DNA from: Apostichopus japonicus
Lineage: Eukaryota > Echinodermata > Holothuroidea > Aspidochirotida > Stichopodidae
Direction of reading: 5' to 3'
Length of the DNA stretch: 64,000 nt
Assembly: GCF_037975245.1 (NCBI RefSeq)
Contig: NC_092579.1
Span: 20,530,666-20,594,665, forward strand
Shown: positions 25,201-40,200 of the stretch, one piece after another
Layout of the letters: every line of letters begins with the position of its first letter
Numbering within the stretch: the stretch's first letter is position 1
Translations under genes and position numbers: made by a program
The notes under the pieces: model-generated
What the model saw: only the letters and a program-made list of their open reading frames with translations
Told to the model about the DNA's origin: nothing
The model's database searches: none

Positions 25201-28200
25201 TTTTGGATTATTTGTGTCAAAATGTGAGAATTAAAAATTCTGCCATGTTTAAGACCCAGTCATCAATGAACATTGTTTACAGTACACAGGTTTTTAAATA
25301 TTTGCACTGCAGTGAGTGACACTTTACCATGATGTGAGAAATATGTACTAAATTGTTGTGCAAAAATTATTCCTTAGGCAATTTTATTTTATTTTATTTT
25401 TCTTTACAGGAACTTATTCAACGTTACAGCGATGCAACATTGGTAAGATTTTTGTTTTCTCTGAATGTTCATTTGTTGTTGATTTCTTCCTGATTGATTT
25501 TTTTTTAATATAATTTTTTTTAATTTAATTTTTTTAATTAATTTTTTATTATTGTCATCTTTAATGAGGGTAGTCCTGCTCAGTGCAGAATCACTGCTTT
25601 CCAGAGGAGCCCTTGCAAAAAGGCAATATAAATCTATTTGTGATGGTAAATTGTTTGTTAATGTGTCATAGAGATACTTTCACTTTGTAAACAGTAATGT
25701 CGCCAAAGTTTGCATGAACTTGTACATATATGTCTACATTAAATAAATATGTTTGAAATTGTCTGCATCTCTAGGTCATAAAACGTAGCATTTTATATAT
25801 GGTGAACATATGAATTTTACAAATTTTATGCTAATTTTTTAATGCATCTGGCAACAGTAAAATGAAAATATCGTTACAGCAATTCAGTCTAAACATTTTT
25901 GTTTACCTTTGTAATATATATATTTAACGTGCTCATTCACATTGGAAAATAATATTTTTCTACAAAAAAGTTGCATTTAATGAAATATTTTCAAATACAG
26001 AGAATCTTCACAGCTAAGAAGACAACCAAAATGTATCAGGTTTCAAGAATAAATCAAACAAGAAGGTTAAAATAGATAAGTAAAGCTTTTTGAAGAATAA
26101 TTGCCCAGGTTATGACATCACAGACCGCTTATAATGCCTTGATCACTCAATGGCAGTATGGAAAGATTACCTAGCAGCCAAATTAGGGCTTGATGTTCAA
26201 CAACCATATCTTGAATTAGAGTTGAGATTTAGAGATAGTCCGAGTTTTCAACTCATCGAGTGGAATGTCCAGCTCTTTTCATAAATGTCACAGTTCCGTT
26301 GTCTGCTACCAGAAATATCCCTTTAAATGAACTTTCAGTTTGGATAATTTTTCGGTACATTTCGTGATGATGTGTTGCTCATACTGTTGGCTAGCTTCAT
26401 TCTGCATTGAGAGACCTGACCACATCACATAGACAGTTCAAGTTTGATACGATCATGAGATCTGTTCCTCTTTCCACCCTTTCTGGGTACGTGTATAGAG
26501 CTCAACTCTTTGAACACTATACTGTCTTAAAGGGTGTGAAGACTCGGGCACAAAGAAATGTCTCATGCCTGTAATCTGACCTACTGTAGTTTCAAATGAG
26601 GTGTAACAGAAGTGTTAGATAACACCATCGATCCCAGAAAATACACACACAGCTTGCTACCGTCTGTAATTAGACACTAGTGCACAGTAAGTACATGCAG
26701 CTACGGTCAATACCCACAACACAGTGTACATATAAAAGCAGCGATGGACATCTCAGGTCCAGCTAAAGATAACAAGATATCACTTTTCATTACTGTCTGC
26801 ATTTTGTAGTGACACTAAAAAAAAACGTCACTTGCAAGCAATGGAAAGTTAACTTTTTCAAATGGCTGCACACGGTTTGGGGCGAGTCTTCAATGCCTTC
26901 AATTAGTTCGTGCAATACGCCAGGTTTAACTCAGAAGCATCTTACAGTGCTTATTTATAAAAAAAAAAAACTGTTCAGATACTTTAAAGGCAGTGACAGC
27001 TGCAAATTAAGTCAGATTATGCCACTAAAGCTTCATGCCATGCAGTGCTGACTTGTTGACTGGTTCAAACTTTGCCGTGAGCTGAGATCCGACCTAAATT
27101 TGACTACATATACTTTGATCAGATATGACAGTGACTTGTTCAAACTTTGATGTGAGCTAAGATCCGACCTAGATTTGACTATATTTTGATTACGTACAAC
27201 AGAAGCTTAAGCAGTATCTGACAGTAATTGGCCTGATTTATGTAAGGGAATTGGCCAAAACATCAGGTGTGTCGTGATCAAAAGCTAGCACTATGACGGA
27301 TGACGGAATTAAAGAGAGGGTTGTCAGTTTATGTCACGTATAGTAGATGGTATACTAAGTAGAACAATATGTTGCATATTCACTGTCATGTGATACAGCA
27401 CTTGGTGCATTTGTAAGGTTACCATATGGTAATACTCTAATTATCTAGGTCTGACTGCTTTCAGTGGATTTCCTGTTATCTGAAATTATAAATTTATCAA
27501 TGTTTGCAGTTTTGCACTCTATTAGTTCCCATAAATTTGCACACAATAAAAAAAAAAATAAACAGACATTGCTAGGCTTTTGTCTATTAAGCATCATGTT
27601 AAAATGCAAACATGTCCCTATATAAACAAATAAGGAAGACTAGTATAAAAGTATAGGAAACAGCTGTGACAAATGTCCTGTTTGGATAGTAATAAGGACT
27701 TACCCAATATTGTGATCTAGAACAGAACGTACAGTGCAATGATAGATGGCCAAAGGTTAGATTCAGGTTGTAAGCACAAGTTAATTTTATACTCTATTTG
27801 CAAACAGTGCCATAAATTTATCAAAGCAGATCTCTCCATCCACTGTGTTGTGCTTCATATCATCTCCATGGATATAATATTCTCAATCTGTTTGATAAAA
27901 AAAAAACACTGTGCAATCTGGTCCAATGTTTGAATTGGTTTACAAGTACCTGGTTTATTTGCTTTGAAAAATATCTTGACAGCCAGAGAAAGAAAAGTAC
28001 ACTAGTTTAACCTACCATCTTGTCATTGTGGGTTCAATTCAGCCCTTTTTCTACCCGTTTCCTTCTATTTGGGCTCATCAACCTAAACTATACAAACTTT
28101 GATAATTAAAGGGTGTGAAGATTCGCGCAAAAACGTCTAATGCCGGTAATCTGACCTAGTTTCGAATGAGATGTAACTCAAGTGTTAGACACCACCATCC

Positions 28201-31200
28201 ATTCCCAGAAAATACGCACACAGCTTGATACCTTCGGTAATTAGACACTAGTGTACAGTCAGTACATACAGCTGTGGTCAATACCCACAACACAGTGTAC
28301 ATAGCAGCGATGGACATCTCTAGCAGCGATGGACATCTCAGGTTCCGCTTAAGATAACAAGGTATCACGTTTCATTACTGCCTGCATTTTGTAGCGACAA
28401 GCAGAAAACGTCACTTGCAAGCAACGGAAAGTTAACTTTTTCAGAGCACGGCACGTGATTTGGGGCGAGTCTTCAACGCCTTTAAAAGGATATATTCCAG
28501 TGACAGACAATATGACACTTAAATGGAAAGTAACAAATATTTCACACTTTTAGTTGAAAATCCCATCTCAATATCTTGTTCCCAGCTCAAGATATGGGCT
28601 GATTGGTTTGAACTTTATATCGACTGGCGAAACACTGATTCTAATTCCCTGGATTTGATGACAGTCGGTGGTCTGTGATGTCACAATGGCAAATGTTCTT
28701 CAAAGGCTGTATATTTCTCTGTTATAATCTTCTTATTGATTGAAATCCTTGAAGATGATACAGTTGGAATAGTGTTTTAGTTGTCAAGGTTCTTTGTCAT
28801 TTAGAATTTCATCAAAATGCAACAGTTCTGTAGAAATATACTACTCTTTGTATAACCAGGCTTAAATATTATATAGAATGACAAAAAAACATCAGTTGAA
28901 TCGCTGTGATGACATCATTCCGTCTGTTCTTGCCAGATACAATTTCACAAAATATCACCAAATTTGAAAATTCCAATCTTCGTTGTACAGCAATGCTATA
29001 AGGCTGTAGTTGTCGACCTATGAATTGCAGACAATTTCCGGCAGTTTAATTAAGCAATCATTGTCAGTTACCAGAATATCCCGTTAATAGTTTAGCACTG
29101 CAACCTGTGTTCGTATTTGCTGTTCCACACACCCTACTCTCTAAAATGTTCTTTGGAATGCACAAATTTGAGATCTTACATTGGTCTGTTTCTTAGCGTA
29201 TATTTGTGGCTCTCCATCAACTCATATTTAATTGGTTTGTGCATTTTGATGTCGTATTTGGCATACAGAATTAGTCCTGATTCATTAACTGATGTATTTA
29301 CTGCACTCTTCCCCAGTCTCCTGTAAATTCTCACTCAATCTAGCTTAACAAATTGGTAGCATTTTTGCGCTGTGCCCTGCTGACCTCTTCAGGTCGTTTC
29401 CCTCTTCATTCCGAATCGACCATAATTTGCGACAGTTCCAGGGTCGGTGGAGGTGCAGTGAAAAATAATGTTACCAATTGATCAGACATTGCATTTGCAG
29501 GGTTGGTGGGAGTTCACAGGAGACAGGTAAAGTATCGTCTTTCATAAAAACCCAACCGGTAAAAGGTTTGGGGTTTCATCGTCTAGCTTCATCAATCAGT
29601 GCTGAAAGAGATGCTTTTAGGCTAATCAGCCAAGGATTGGACTTGACATCGATTATGGTAGGGACTCTTCTTGTCTGGCTTAAGTCTTGTTGTAAACATG
29701 CAGCTTGATTCTTCAGTTGCAATTTATTTCTTAACGACAAATTCCTCCCTTGTTCTCATCAGAATGGCTACACGGTCAACTTCTGCGTGGACAGCCACAA
29801 TTCTCTGGGAAACTATGTCGTCGATGCAGATGGCAATCGAATGCTTGATACGTTTTGTCAGATTTCATCGCTACCGTTGGGTGAGACAATTAAATAGCCT
29901 GCAGCTCTTTCTCTCTCCCATGACATATAATGGGCAATTTGTGCAGTTTCTCAGAGACGTTTGTTATTTTAATTTGATTTCATTCATCATTTAAACCCTT
30001 TGACATGTTTTGAATTGTGTACAGTAGTGAATAACAGAATGCATTATAACAGATGCCTTGTGCATGCATGCTGCTATGGATGGTTTTAACATCGATGTAT
30101 TCTAAAAAAAATCTTAACCCGAATGAGATCTGGGAATCATGGAGAATTTCATATTCCCAATCTCCCTTCCCCTCCCAACCTTTGTAATAAAAAGTTTCCA
30201 ATGTTGATTGCAATATAAAAGAGGTAAATTATGTAAGTAAACTGTGGCGATAATTTCCACAAAGTTTATGAACACTTTGGACCCACTCGCTTCATTCTTG
30301 TCACCCTCCATCCTCCCCCACTCTCCCTTGAAGCCATTCCCCCCCCCCCACCCTCTTTGATTATGTTTTAGTTGCACCCTGCCTATATAGATACTGTATA
30401 CAAGCTGTACGTAATGCTAATTATATCAAAGAAGGGTGAAAGCTGCACATCCTGTACTGGACACACTGTACAGACAGTGGTTAATCTTCTCTGATACTCA
30501 GGGCTACACAGATATTGTATCATTTGACTATTTTAAGACAGCAGATAAACTGACGAGAACAATGGAATTGTTCCTACTGGAAAATATTTGAACAAGTTGT
30601 AATCTTGAGAACAGTGCAGACAACCAGAATTGTGCAACCTTAGTCATTGTTTGCTTACTGCATGAGGGTATTGGAAAGATATGAATGTTATCAATTCTTA
30701 TTCATCATTCTTCTTTTAGAAGAAAAACAAGTTTGTGTCAGATACTGTATATTGGAAGAGTTATGCAGGGTTGCGGTGAAGGGGGGGGAGGGAGGGAAGC
30801 ATCGGGTAGGCAGGAGAGGGGAGGCTGTATTCTAGATTGTGATTAATCTTGCATGCATGGGTTCAAAGGTCATTTGTAGCATTATTGGAAGGAAGGATGC
30901 CTGAAGTACATATATACATAGTTGACCTGCAGTAGACTAAAACAGCAATCATTAACGCTAATATCAAATTTCCAGAGCTTGTTAATATTGTTGCAGACTT
31001 TATTTCCTGTATGTTTTACAAATTAACAATATAGTTCAACTACATAGATTATCAAATGTAAAAGTTTAAGGTGTTGGTGATATACTTATATCAACACAGA
31101 AGGAAATTAAAGAGAAATTAAATACAAAACTGTCATATTATTAATTTCTTTAATTATCAGAAAGAAACCTTTAGAATAGTCAAGATCAATAATTTGAATG

Positions 31201-34200
31201 CGAAAGAAACTAACACGTTTTCTTCTTTTCCATATTCTAGGGTACAATCATCCAGATCTCCTTGCTGTTGCGAGAGATCCAAACAATGCCGTAAGGAATT
31301 TATATACTCATTAATTTGCATAAATTAATAAAATATTACTAAATGTTTTATGGGGTTCAGCAGACAATTCTACCACCCTCTTTCTTCCCCAACCAGAAAT
31401 TATCATAAATGCACAGTGCAATTGTATATGTGTGCAAATACATTGGAAATGAAATGCAAGCATTGAAACTTTAACAAGTTTCCTTTATTTACTACAACGT
31501 TGTACGTTATCTAGGTTATAAATATTTCTAGGGTATTGACTCAGGAAGCTTCTGCAGATAATTTCATTGTATTTGTCTTTCCTTTGAAATTGACAATGCC
31601 AAGCTGACAGGTTCCTACCAGCACATCTAAAGAGTCTTGTTAAAAGTAGAAATGTCATGCACTGCTACATATCTTGTCACACAATTTACAGTGAAGTGAT
31701 TTTGTTTAAACTACCTTAAATTTCTTTGTGTAAAAGTAAGTTGGCCTGACGTTTCGATCCTAGCAGGATCTTCTTCAGAGGCTAAATGACAAAGGTATAT
31801 TTTGTTGACAGACTACCCTGATCTGCGTGTATTGATTTTTGTACTAAACCGTGGCAACCTTGGTGTCCTATCAAACTATAAACACATCTAGGGCAATAGA
31901 GTGTGATACATAGCTAGATACTAAAGCCATGCATTCCATTGGTTGGTGCAGTTCTACTGCATTGTTTATAGTTGTGTGCAAAGATTTAATAGACAAATAG
32001 GTATAATGGGGAAGCGGTTGGGGGTGGCAGAGGTCGATTGGATTTGAGTTGGGGATTATTGAGATATGGTAAACTGATCTAATCCCAACCATTATTGGGA
32101 GATCTTTGACCAAGTTCCTGTATGACCTTTGAAGGATAATTTATTGCATAATTGCCCAAATGTCAGGTGTCATTGGTTTCCATTGTACTTCTACTGTGTC
32201 CAAAATGGTCATTAGAGGTAACCGTTGCATCTAGAAACCGATCATTGGTTCAGTAATTCACCCGACTTTTATGTCTGTATCTTTGTTGCCCATTCTCTGT
32301 CATTGCAGTAGCATGTCAATTGTAGCAATTAGAAGGAAGGAACTACTCCTTGGAACTGTGAACAATAGAATATAAATGAGAAATCAAAGAATATTAAAAC
32401 CCAAATATTGTTTTTACAAAATGTATCCCTTTAATGCCTGTGTTTCTCCTACGTATCCTCATTGTCATCTACTGTAAGTGTTTAGGGTTCTTTTTTACTT
32501 ATTCAGGATCACCTCTCACCTATAATATATGGTTCATGTTTCCCTAAAGTCTTACAGCTTGGTTTCATTAATAACTCAGTCCCACAACCACACCCTACTT
32601 AACCCACCATGCCCCATCCTAGCCACATCAAATCAGTTCTCTAAGAAAGGTCTTTTAGGTCCCACCCTTAAACTGTCTCTACTTCAGTATACCATGTCTT
32701 CTCTCCACTTTTGAAACGATTATTTATATAGAAACTCAAAGCTTTTCTCTATTTTTTTTTCTCCCCTGGTGTCACAGAGTGTGTTGGCTGCCAGACCAGC
32801 TCTCGCTATGTACCCAAACATGGACTACCCAGAAAAGCTAGAAAATCTAATTCAAGCTGTAAGTGTTTAAATTTATATTATAGTTAATTTTGAAATATGC
32901 AAGAAAGGAACCAGGAAATGTCGCAACCTTTAATGCAATGTGTGTTGTATTAATCACCAGTAATTTGAGTCCACAATGGGGCCCAACTTGCATGTGGCCT
33001 AACTCGCTACCAGCGCAGCGATCCAGTCAGTGGTGCTGGGACCTTTCGCGACCAAGAGGAAGTCGGCACATTTAGATGCTTCTACTTCGCTTCAACTTTG
33101 GCACCTTGGAGCCTGGCAGAGGACTGATACGCCCTTTAGGCCAGTCTATTCCTGTGAGAGGGGCAGCTGGGCACGTGAGAATTGGTGTCACATCTTCGAG
33201 ATGACAATTTAAATTTCAGTTGATAAATACAGTCAATTTAAAGAGTTAGCAACTATCATAAAATGGTTGTATTTGTGGCTGTAGGATGGAGAGGGAGGGT
33301 GATGACTGGCATGGACTAATCCATTATTTAATTTGGGTGGAAAACATTGGATCATTTAATTTTCTATTATTAATGTGAAAGGAAAAAATTGATTGAACTC
33401 ACAGTATGCTTGAACTATGCATAAAACTGTAAGAAAACATTGAATAATTCTTAAAACAAATCGACCACAATCACTCTAGACTGCTGTAATAGCCCCAGCA
33501 CAACAATGACAATGGGCTTTCTATTGGTTCACTATTTTCCCGAAAGACCTCGCTTGTAGTGACAAAATGCTTACGTGTAAACTACCATTCCATTTATAAA
33601 ATGTGTATCATGATTTTAGTACAATTTGTTTGTCTCACTGCATGGTACGGTGGCCATTGACACAGCATCAAAATGGTGGACACATCCAGAAGCATGGAAA
33701 GCCTGGCTCAGGTACCAAGGACAATTTTGTCACTGGGCTCTTTTTTGTACTCTTCAGGTTTTCCTTATGTAGGCCTATGTTATGGAAATGAGAGTAGACT
33801 ACTCCTTATCCCATATTTGGCCTTGTCTCCTCCATTGTTCCCCAAGGTCCACTTAATGACTCCAGGCTCCAGAGCAGCATCCTCCAGTACCCCAATACAC
33901 CCCCTCCCCCCCTTCTTGTTGACCGGGACACATCAACGAATGATTCAAAGAAATGACATTACAAGAATGACATAGGGTGCTCGTCATTATGCATGTTTAA
34001 AACTTTGTGGAAAACCCTGCAAGTTATAGCTTTGAGGAAGTATGATGTCAAATGTACAGTGTAACAATGTGAAGGGCTGGACAAAATCATGTTATTTGTT
34101 ATGGTATTGTACTCAATTGCACAGTGGTGAACACGAATGCTAAACACGTACGTCCATTTCCGAAAGCCGGTGCAGTACATGTACAAGTTGAGTCATCAAA

Positions 34201-37200
34201 TAAAGATGAGCATGTAGCTGTAGGATTCGGTAAATATGGAACATCGATCGTTAAGTCTCGCTTCACATATATCACGTGCGGGACGTTCACATACATCTCT
34301 GACAAGATGTCATGCCAGATGGCGGACAGTGCCCTACCCGATCAGTCTGTCACACCTACTCCAGGGTCTTATTAAAGTACCTGCTTTTATTACACGATAT
34401 AAATGGTGCAATAGTTACAAGAATTTCTCTACCTGCCACAACAGATTGCTCCCAGAGGCTTGAAGCACATGACGACAATGATGTGTGGAACATGTTCCAA
34501 TGAGAATGCAATTAAGCAGGCCTTTATCAGATACAGAGTAAGTTAATTGTTTTAGTGATACCAGTAACTTTCCTCCTCGGTGCTCTCGGTTGTCTGTGAT
34601 GATTATATTTTGCATCGCTGTTGTTTGTACCCGCTCGCTGTCTGGTGAGCAGAAGCATTAGGTATTTCTGTCTGTCTGTTTGTTCAACTGTCGCTGCGAA
34701 TAATGATAATGCTAAAGATCAAGCCGATGGCAAAGTTTGATTTAACGTGTTTGTGTACGACAGAACTATTTCAATCCAATACAATTATTTGTTACTCTCT
34801 GTGTAGTGTTCGTTGGGTGAAAAAAAGCACAGGAAATCTACTTGTAGTAAAATAATATCTCCTTCAGGTATTAATACTCAGTTGGTTTGGTAAAGAAATT
34901 GAAACATTTCTTTTTAGGTGACCACAATTTTCAAAAATATGCTTTAATCCATCCATTCATTGGTTGTATACTTTTATATTCTGCAGTAGGTGAGAAAACA
35001 AAGTAACATTTGATAAAAGGTAAAAATTGTGGGACAAAGGTGCTATCAAAAAACAAGTCTGGGTAAATGTTTTATCATATCAGATCTCTGAGGGATTATC
35101 TTCCTGATCCTGCTTCTCTCTTTATTTTCCAAACAGAGCAGGGAAAGAGGAGGAAATCCCACAGAAGAAGACTTAAGTTCGTCCATGCTAAATGAGGTAG
35201 GTTTAAAGCTGTGATGTTGTGGCAGATATACCAGTGCTGGCACCACTCTACTCTGTCCTCTCTATTCATGCTTCAAAGCAGTATCCTACTGACAGTATGA
35301 ACAGTTCCTAACCTTTATCTAATAGAAACGGGATATTCTTACTGTTCATAATGTTAGTACAAGTGCTTTGAAGCAGTATCCTACTGACAGTATGAACAGT
35401 TCCTAACCTTTATCTAATAGAAACGGGATATTCTTCAGATTATTAAGTGCCTTGCCCACGGGCACAATGTCAATGATTTGGACTTGAACCTGTAATCATT
35501 AAGATCACAAGTCAGTTGCATCTAACAGCCCATTTGATCACAAATCGGTGTACCCCATAATTTTGGGGTACAAATCTGAGTTTTTCAATAACATCTAAAA
35601 TGGAGGAGTAAAATGAAGTAGCTAAAACTTTTCAGTATCAACATACAGCAAATAACTTACATTCTCAAGATCTAAGGTCATAATTATTTTTAGCATGCCC
35701 AATTAAGCCCAAAAAAACAGGCTAATTGACATGAAATGCAAATTAAAAGTAAAAATGAAAGACATATTTTTCAGCTGAAATATGATGGGTTAAGGTCCTA
35801 TAATGAAGAAATGGTAAATTTTTAACTTTGTTATCTCTGTGCAAGTAATGAGGTGAATACTTTATGATTTCGTATGCTTCCTTCTCCTTTTTTAGGGTCC
35901 TGGTAGTCCCTCGTACTCAGTTCTATCGTTTGACGGGGCCTTCCATGGCAGGACGTTTGGTAAGTTGTCTCTTAAGACCAGGGGGATAGGAAGCTTCCAA
36001 AAAGTGGGGGCACAACATCAGAGGGGCACTTTCTCATTCCACAACCACCACTCGTTATGCTATATACCGATTCACACAGGCCATATCACTTAAATATATA
36101 TAATGTGTTAGTATGCTATCAATACTATTTATTGAGATTGTTTATTGTTAACCGTGCTACAAAAAGATATATGATGCCATTTTAAAAATAGCATGTACAG
36201 ACTAAAAATAAATAATTAAAATAAAATATTAAAATTAACAAAGGCTTAAGATATCCAAAAGACAGTTCTCCATCAAAGGGGCACATTTTATTTGCCAGTA
36301 GGGCACGTTTGCTATTTTGACAAAAAATGGGGGGCACATGCCATCAGTGCCCCCCCCCCCCTGCTTTAGACTATACTATATATCTATGATTTTATTGTTA
36401 TCAATCACAAGGCCAAAAATGTTTTTTAATGAAGTTAAATGTAATTAATTTTAGTTTGAAATATTTCTCTTTGAAATATGACAGACTATTTGCCAAAAGG
36501 TTTGAAGCTTTAAATCTGTATGAATGAATCAGCAGAAAAACCTCTCTCCTGCCATACTCTAACCTCCCTTCCCTTCCCCACCCTGATAAGTGGGTGGGTA
36601 AGGTGGGGCAACAGCTCTGGGGTCAATTGGGGGGGGGACATGGTATGTGTAAGGATGGATCAGGGCAGATCTTCTGCCCATCTGAATCAACGCACAATGA
36701 ATTTATGAAGACTTAAAAGAGGGTCCTGGTGACAATTGACACAGGGCCCGACCTTCCTCTCAATGCCTAATAACTTGGTAATTGTGGCTTGACAGGTTTG
36801 GATGCCAGTGAAAAAGTAGTCTTGAGTCTTGACAGTGGGAAATTATTGATTTTGTGGAGTTCCTAGAACCTGTAACCAAGGTGAAGTCTGAGTATTTTTA
36901 TAAGAAACATGCATACTGCAGTATTTCTTTTGTGTAATTGTAACACATTTTTTTTTTCAGAGAAAAAGTGTCACAGCATGAATATTTTACTGAATCTTTT
37001 GCCCTTTGTTTTTCTTCTTTTGTTTTAGCTTGCCTGTCACTTTCTCATTCCAAAGCCATTCACAAAGTTGACATTCCAGCCATGAATTGGCCTTTTGCTC
37101 CATTTCCAAGATTCAAGTATCCTCTCAAAGAATTTGAGAAAGAAAACAGAGCTGATGAAGATAGATGTCTGGCAAAGGTTGGTCTTATATGTAACCTCAT

Positions 37201-40200
37201 TTTGTCTGGTAGCAATTGTTGTTGTTTTTTATTGGGGGGGGGGGGTGGATGCATTGTTCAAGGTTGATATATAAAAGTTAGAGGGTGGGACGTTTTGATC
37301 CTAGCAGGATCGTTTTCAGAGGTTAACTGAAACAAAACACATAGTAAAGAGTTTAAATAAACAGATATGAAAGACAAGGAAAAGTGGATCACTGAACAAT
37401 GAAGGGATTAGACGAATAGTAGGATGTTACTATTAAAATATTACTATTAAAACATATATTCTGTTAAGCACCCATCCCTATGCCCTAACACTGTCACCCC
37501 CCACCCTCCCAGCCCCCCCCCCCCCAAAAATGAAAGAAATGTAACCCTCCCCAATCCCACATGTCTCCAGTCAAAACTTTGCCACTTATTTTCCACTTTA
37601 AGGTCAGAGAAATCATCGCAGAGAAGAAATCGACTGGAAGTCCTGTGGCAGCAGTGATCATAGAACCGATCCAGGCCGAGGGCGGAGATTATCACGCATC
37701 ACCGTATTTCTTCCGAAACCTTCAACAAATCTGCAAAGAGGTATTAAAATTATGCAATACCAGTGGTGTCTTTGAAATTAATTGAATGACACACACTGGT
37801 CTGAAGTTATTCAACCCCTATTGCCCTTTTTTTATCAGGTTTCTACTCCTGAATTTTGACTCCTAGTGTCTATAAAATATATATGCAGTGTGCTGTACCA
37901 GCACACTTGAAGATTTATAAATAGATTATATATAGCAATCATTATCATTTTACGTCACGTGTGTACTTTAGGAAATTCAAATGGAAAGAAGCTAGTCTCA
38001 GCAGGCGGTGAGAAAAGGTTGCATTTGCAAAAGCGGCAACTCATAGAAAACAGGGTACTTATCGTAACCTCTGAGATTGAAGTTGAGTATCAAATATGAT
38101 ATAATGGTTCAGTTCATTTTTAAAGTGAGGTGAAATTAAATTGCTGGTACACACAGCAGAGTGTGCCAAGTCATACAGACAATGTTCGCACGAAACATTC
38201 GATAAAATTTACTGACATCTGTCTCGTTTACAGATCTCCTCTGAACCTTCATGCCTTCGGGCTGACATGTTCAAGGCCCTCAGAAATAATTTCTCCAAAC
38301 AAAGTACAGACCCTCCCTTCATGCCGACCCCCCAGCCTCTTTCTTCACACCCACAAGTTTTTTCCCTGGTTTACCTTTAACAGAAGGGGCCAACATAGCT
38401 GATGAGTCACTTACGCACTGCTATAGTTTAATTAAACGAAGGCAGATCTGTCATGACATTTTATGAAAGTCAAATTAAATTCAAATTCAGTAAAGGGAGA
38501 GATTTTTAGTTTATTTGAGGCCAATACTGCTGGCATTAAACAGTCCACAGGTAGGATTTCAAGTTACAAAGGAAGAGACAGTTTTTTGATTGAGTTATTG
38601 TCAGAATCAGCAACATATTCCAGTTGATACAGAAAAGGATAAACTTGAATTGAAGAGAAAAATATTCCACACTGTTCTTTGTCCCGAAGTTGAAGTATGG
38701 TTTGACTGTAAATGGTAAACCTTTCTGCCCCACAGACTGAATCAGCATTTATCGTCGACGAGGTGCAGACCTGCTGTGGGGCCACGGGCTATTTCTGGGC
38801 CCACGAGGCCTGGGACCTTCCTGAGCCACCTGACTTTGTGACCTTCAGTAAGAAGCTGATATCTGGAGGATACTTCTTCAAGGAAGAATATGGTCCAAAG
38901 CTTGTGAGTTATTACCTTTTCCCCAGTTACTTTGCATTGATTTTTGCTGTGATCTTTGCTTTGTGCATGTGATGTGCATGTGATTTGTGCATGTTCTACA
39001 CAATAGGTTACTGTAGTTTCACACAATAGGCACTGCCGGTCTGCCATGAGAGTTCTTTGATATCCATTCAGCCTCGCTGCAGCGGATTTTACAGCTGCTG
39101 CAGCTTTTGGTTTTGTCACGGTGCCAAAACATGCAGTCATTTCATTGTCTCCGTACGTAATCTCTAATAAAAGAAAATGGCATCATTTTTGCACAAGGAG
39201 CCAGACTTGATGCCGTCTCTGTAGAACAAATGCCCTAGTAACTAGTAACTTGAATGAATCTGAACAAAATGGAAGCATGGTAATGAAATACAACCTGCTG
39301 CTTCAAGTAAAAAGAACACCATAAACAGCTGTGTTCAAGGACTCAAGTCAGTCTTCAAGGGTACTAGCTGGTCTGTACTCCTCAGACACCGACTAGGACT
39401 CAGTTGTGCAGGACTGGGACATGTGAGGACTCAGGATTGAGACCAGCACAACTCTGACAAAACATTTATAGTCTACTTTATAATTTATTTCCTCCAAGTT
39501 AAACAACACACTCCAACAAACTTCTCGTATGTGTGTCAGCTTTCACTTGCAAATTGCAAGTAAAACAAATGGCCTCAAATATTTTTACTTTTTCATGAAC
39601 AAATTAGTAAGTTTGGCTACATAACCATGAATAGTTGTCACTGTAGAATTATACAGAGTTATATAGTTAAAGTGTTATACAGTTATACAGTTATAGAGTT
39701 ATACAGCTATAGAATTATACAGTTACTATTTTTCAATCAAACACCCTTGTAATGGTAAATATGTAATTTGACGATACATTAAATGTAATGAAAAATACAT
39801 GTTTGTATTGACAATTCTTTTCTCTCCTTTTTTTTGTATTATTATTATTATTTCTAGGGTGCCAGAATCTTCAACACATGGATGGGTGATCCACCAAAGG
39901 TACTGATGATGGAAGCTGTGTTGGATGTGATCAGAAGAGAGGGACTTCTGGATCTGACAAGAACATCTGGAGCTCATCTGATGGCTGGTCTGGAAGATAT
40001 TCAGGTAAAATAGAATCGAAAAAGCAAAGCAGTGTTTGATTGCAATCCAATAAACTCATATTCTGTTCTTGGAATAGAATTGTTGTACTTTATGAGAGCA
40101 CAAGTCTGCAGACATTTAGGTACAGAAAACTAAATACAAAATCTCCAAAAAATAGGTCCAAAATCTTGTGATATTTCACAAGAACTTAGCCATGACCCCC

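Noticed and set aside
33959-34503. Several overlapping 60-80 codon frames around ABAT exon 7
   Set aside because: They are shadows of exon 7 and its flanks, with no family resemblance.
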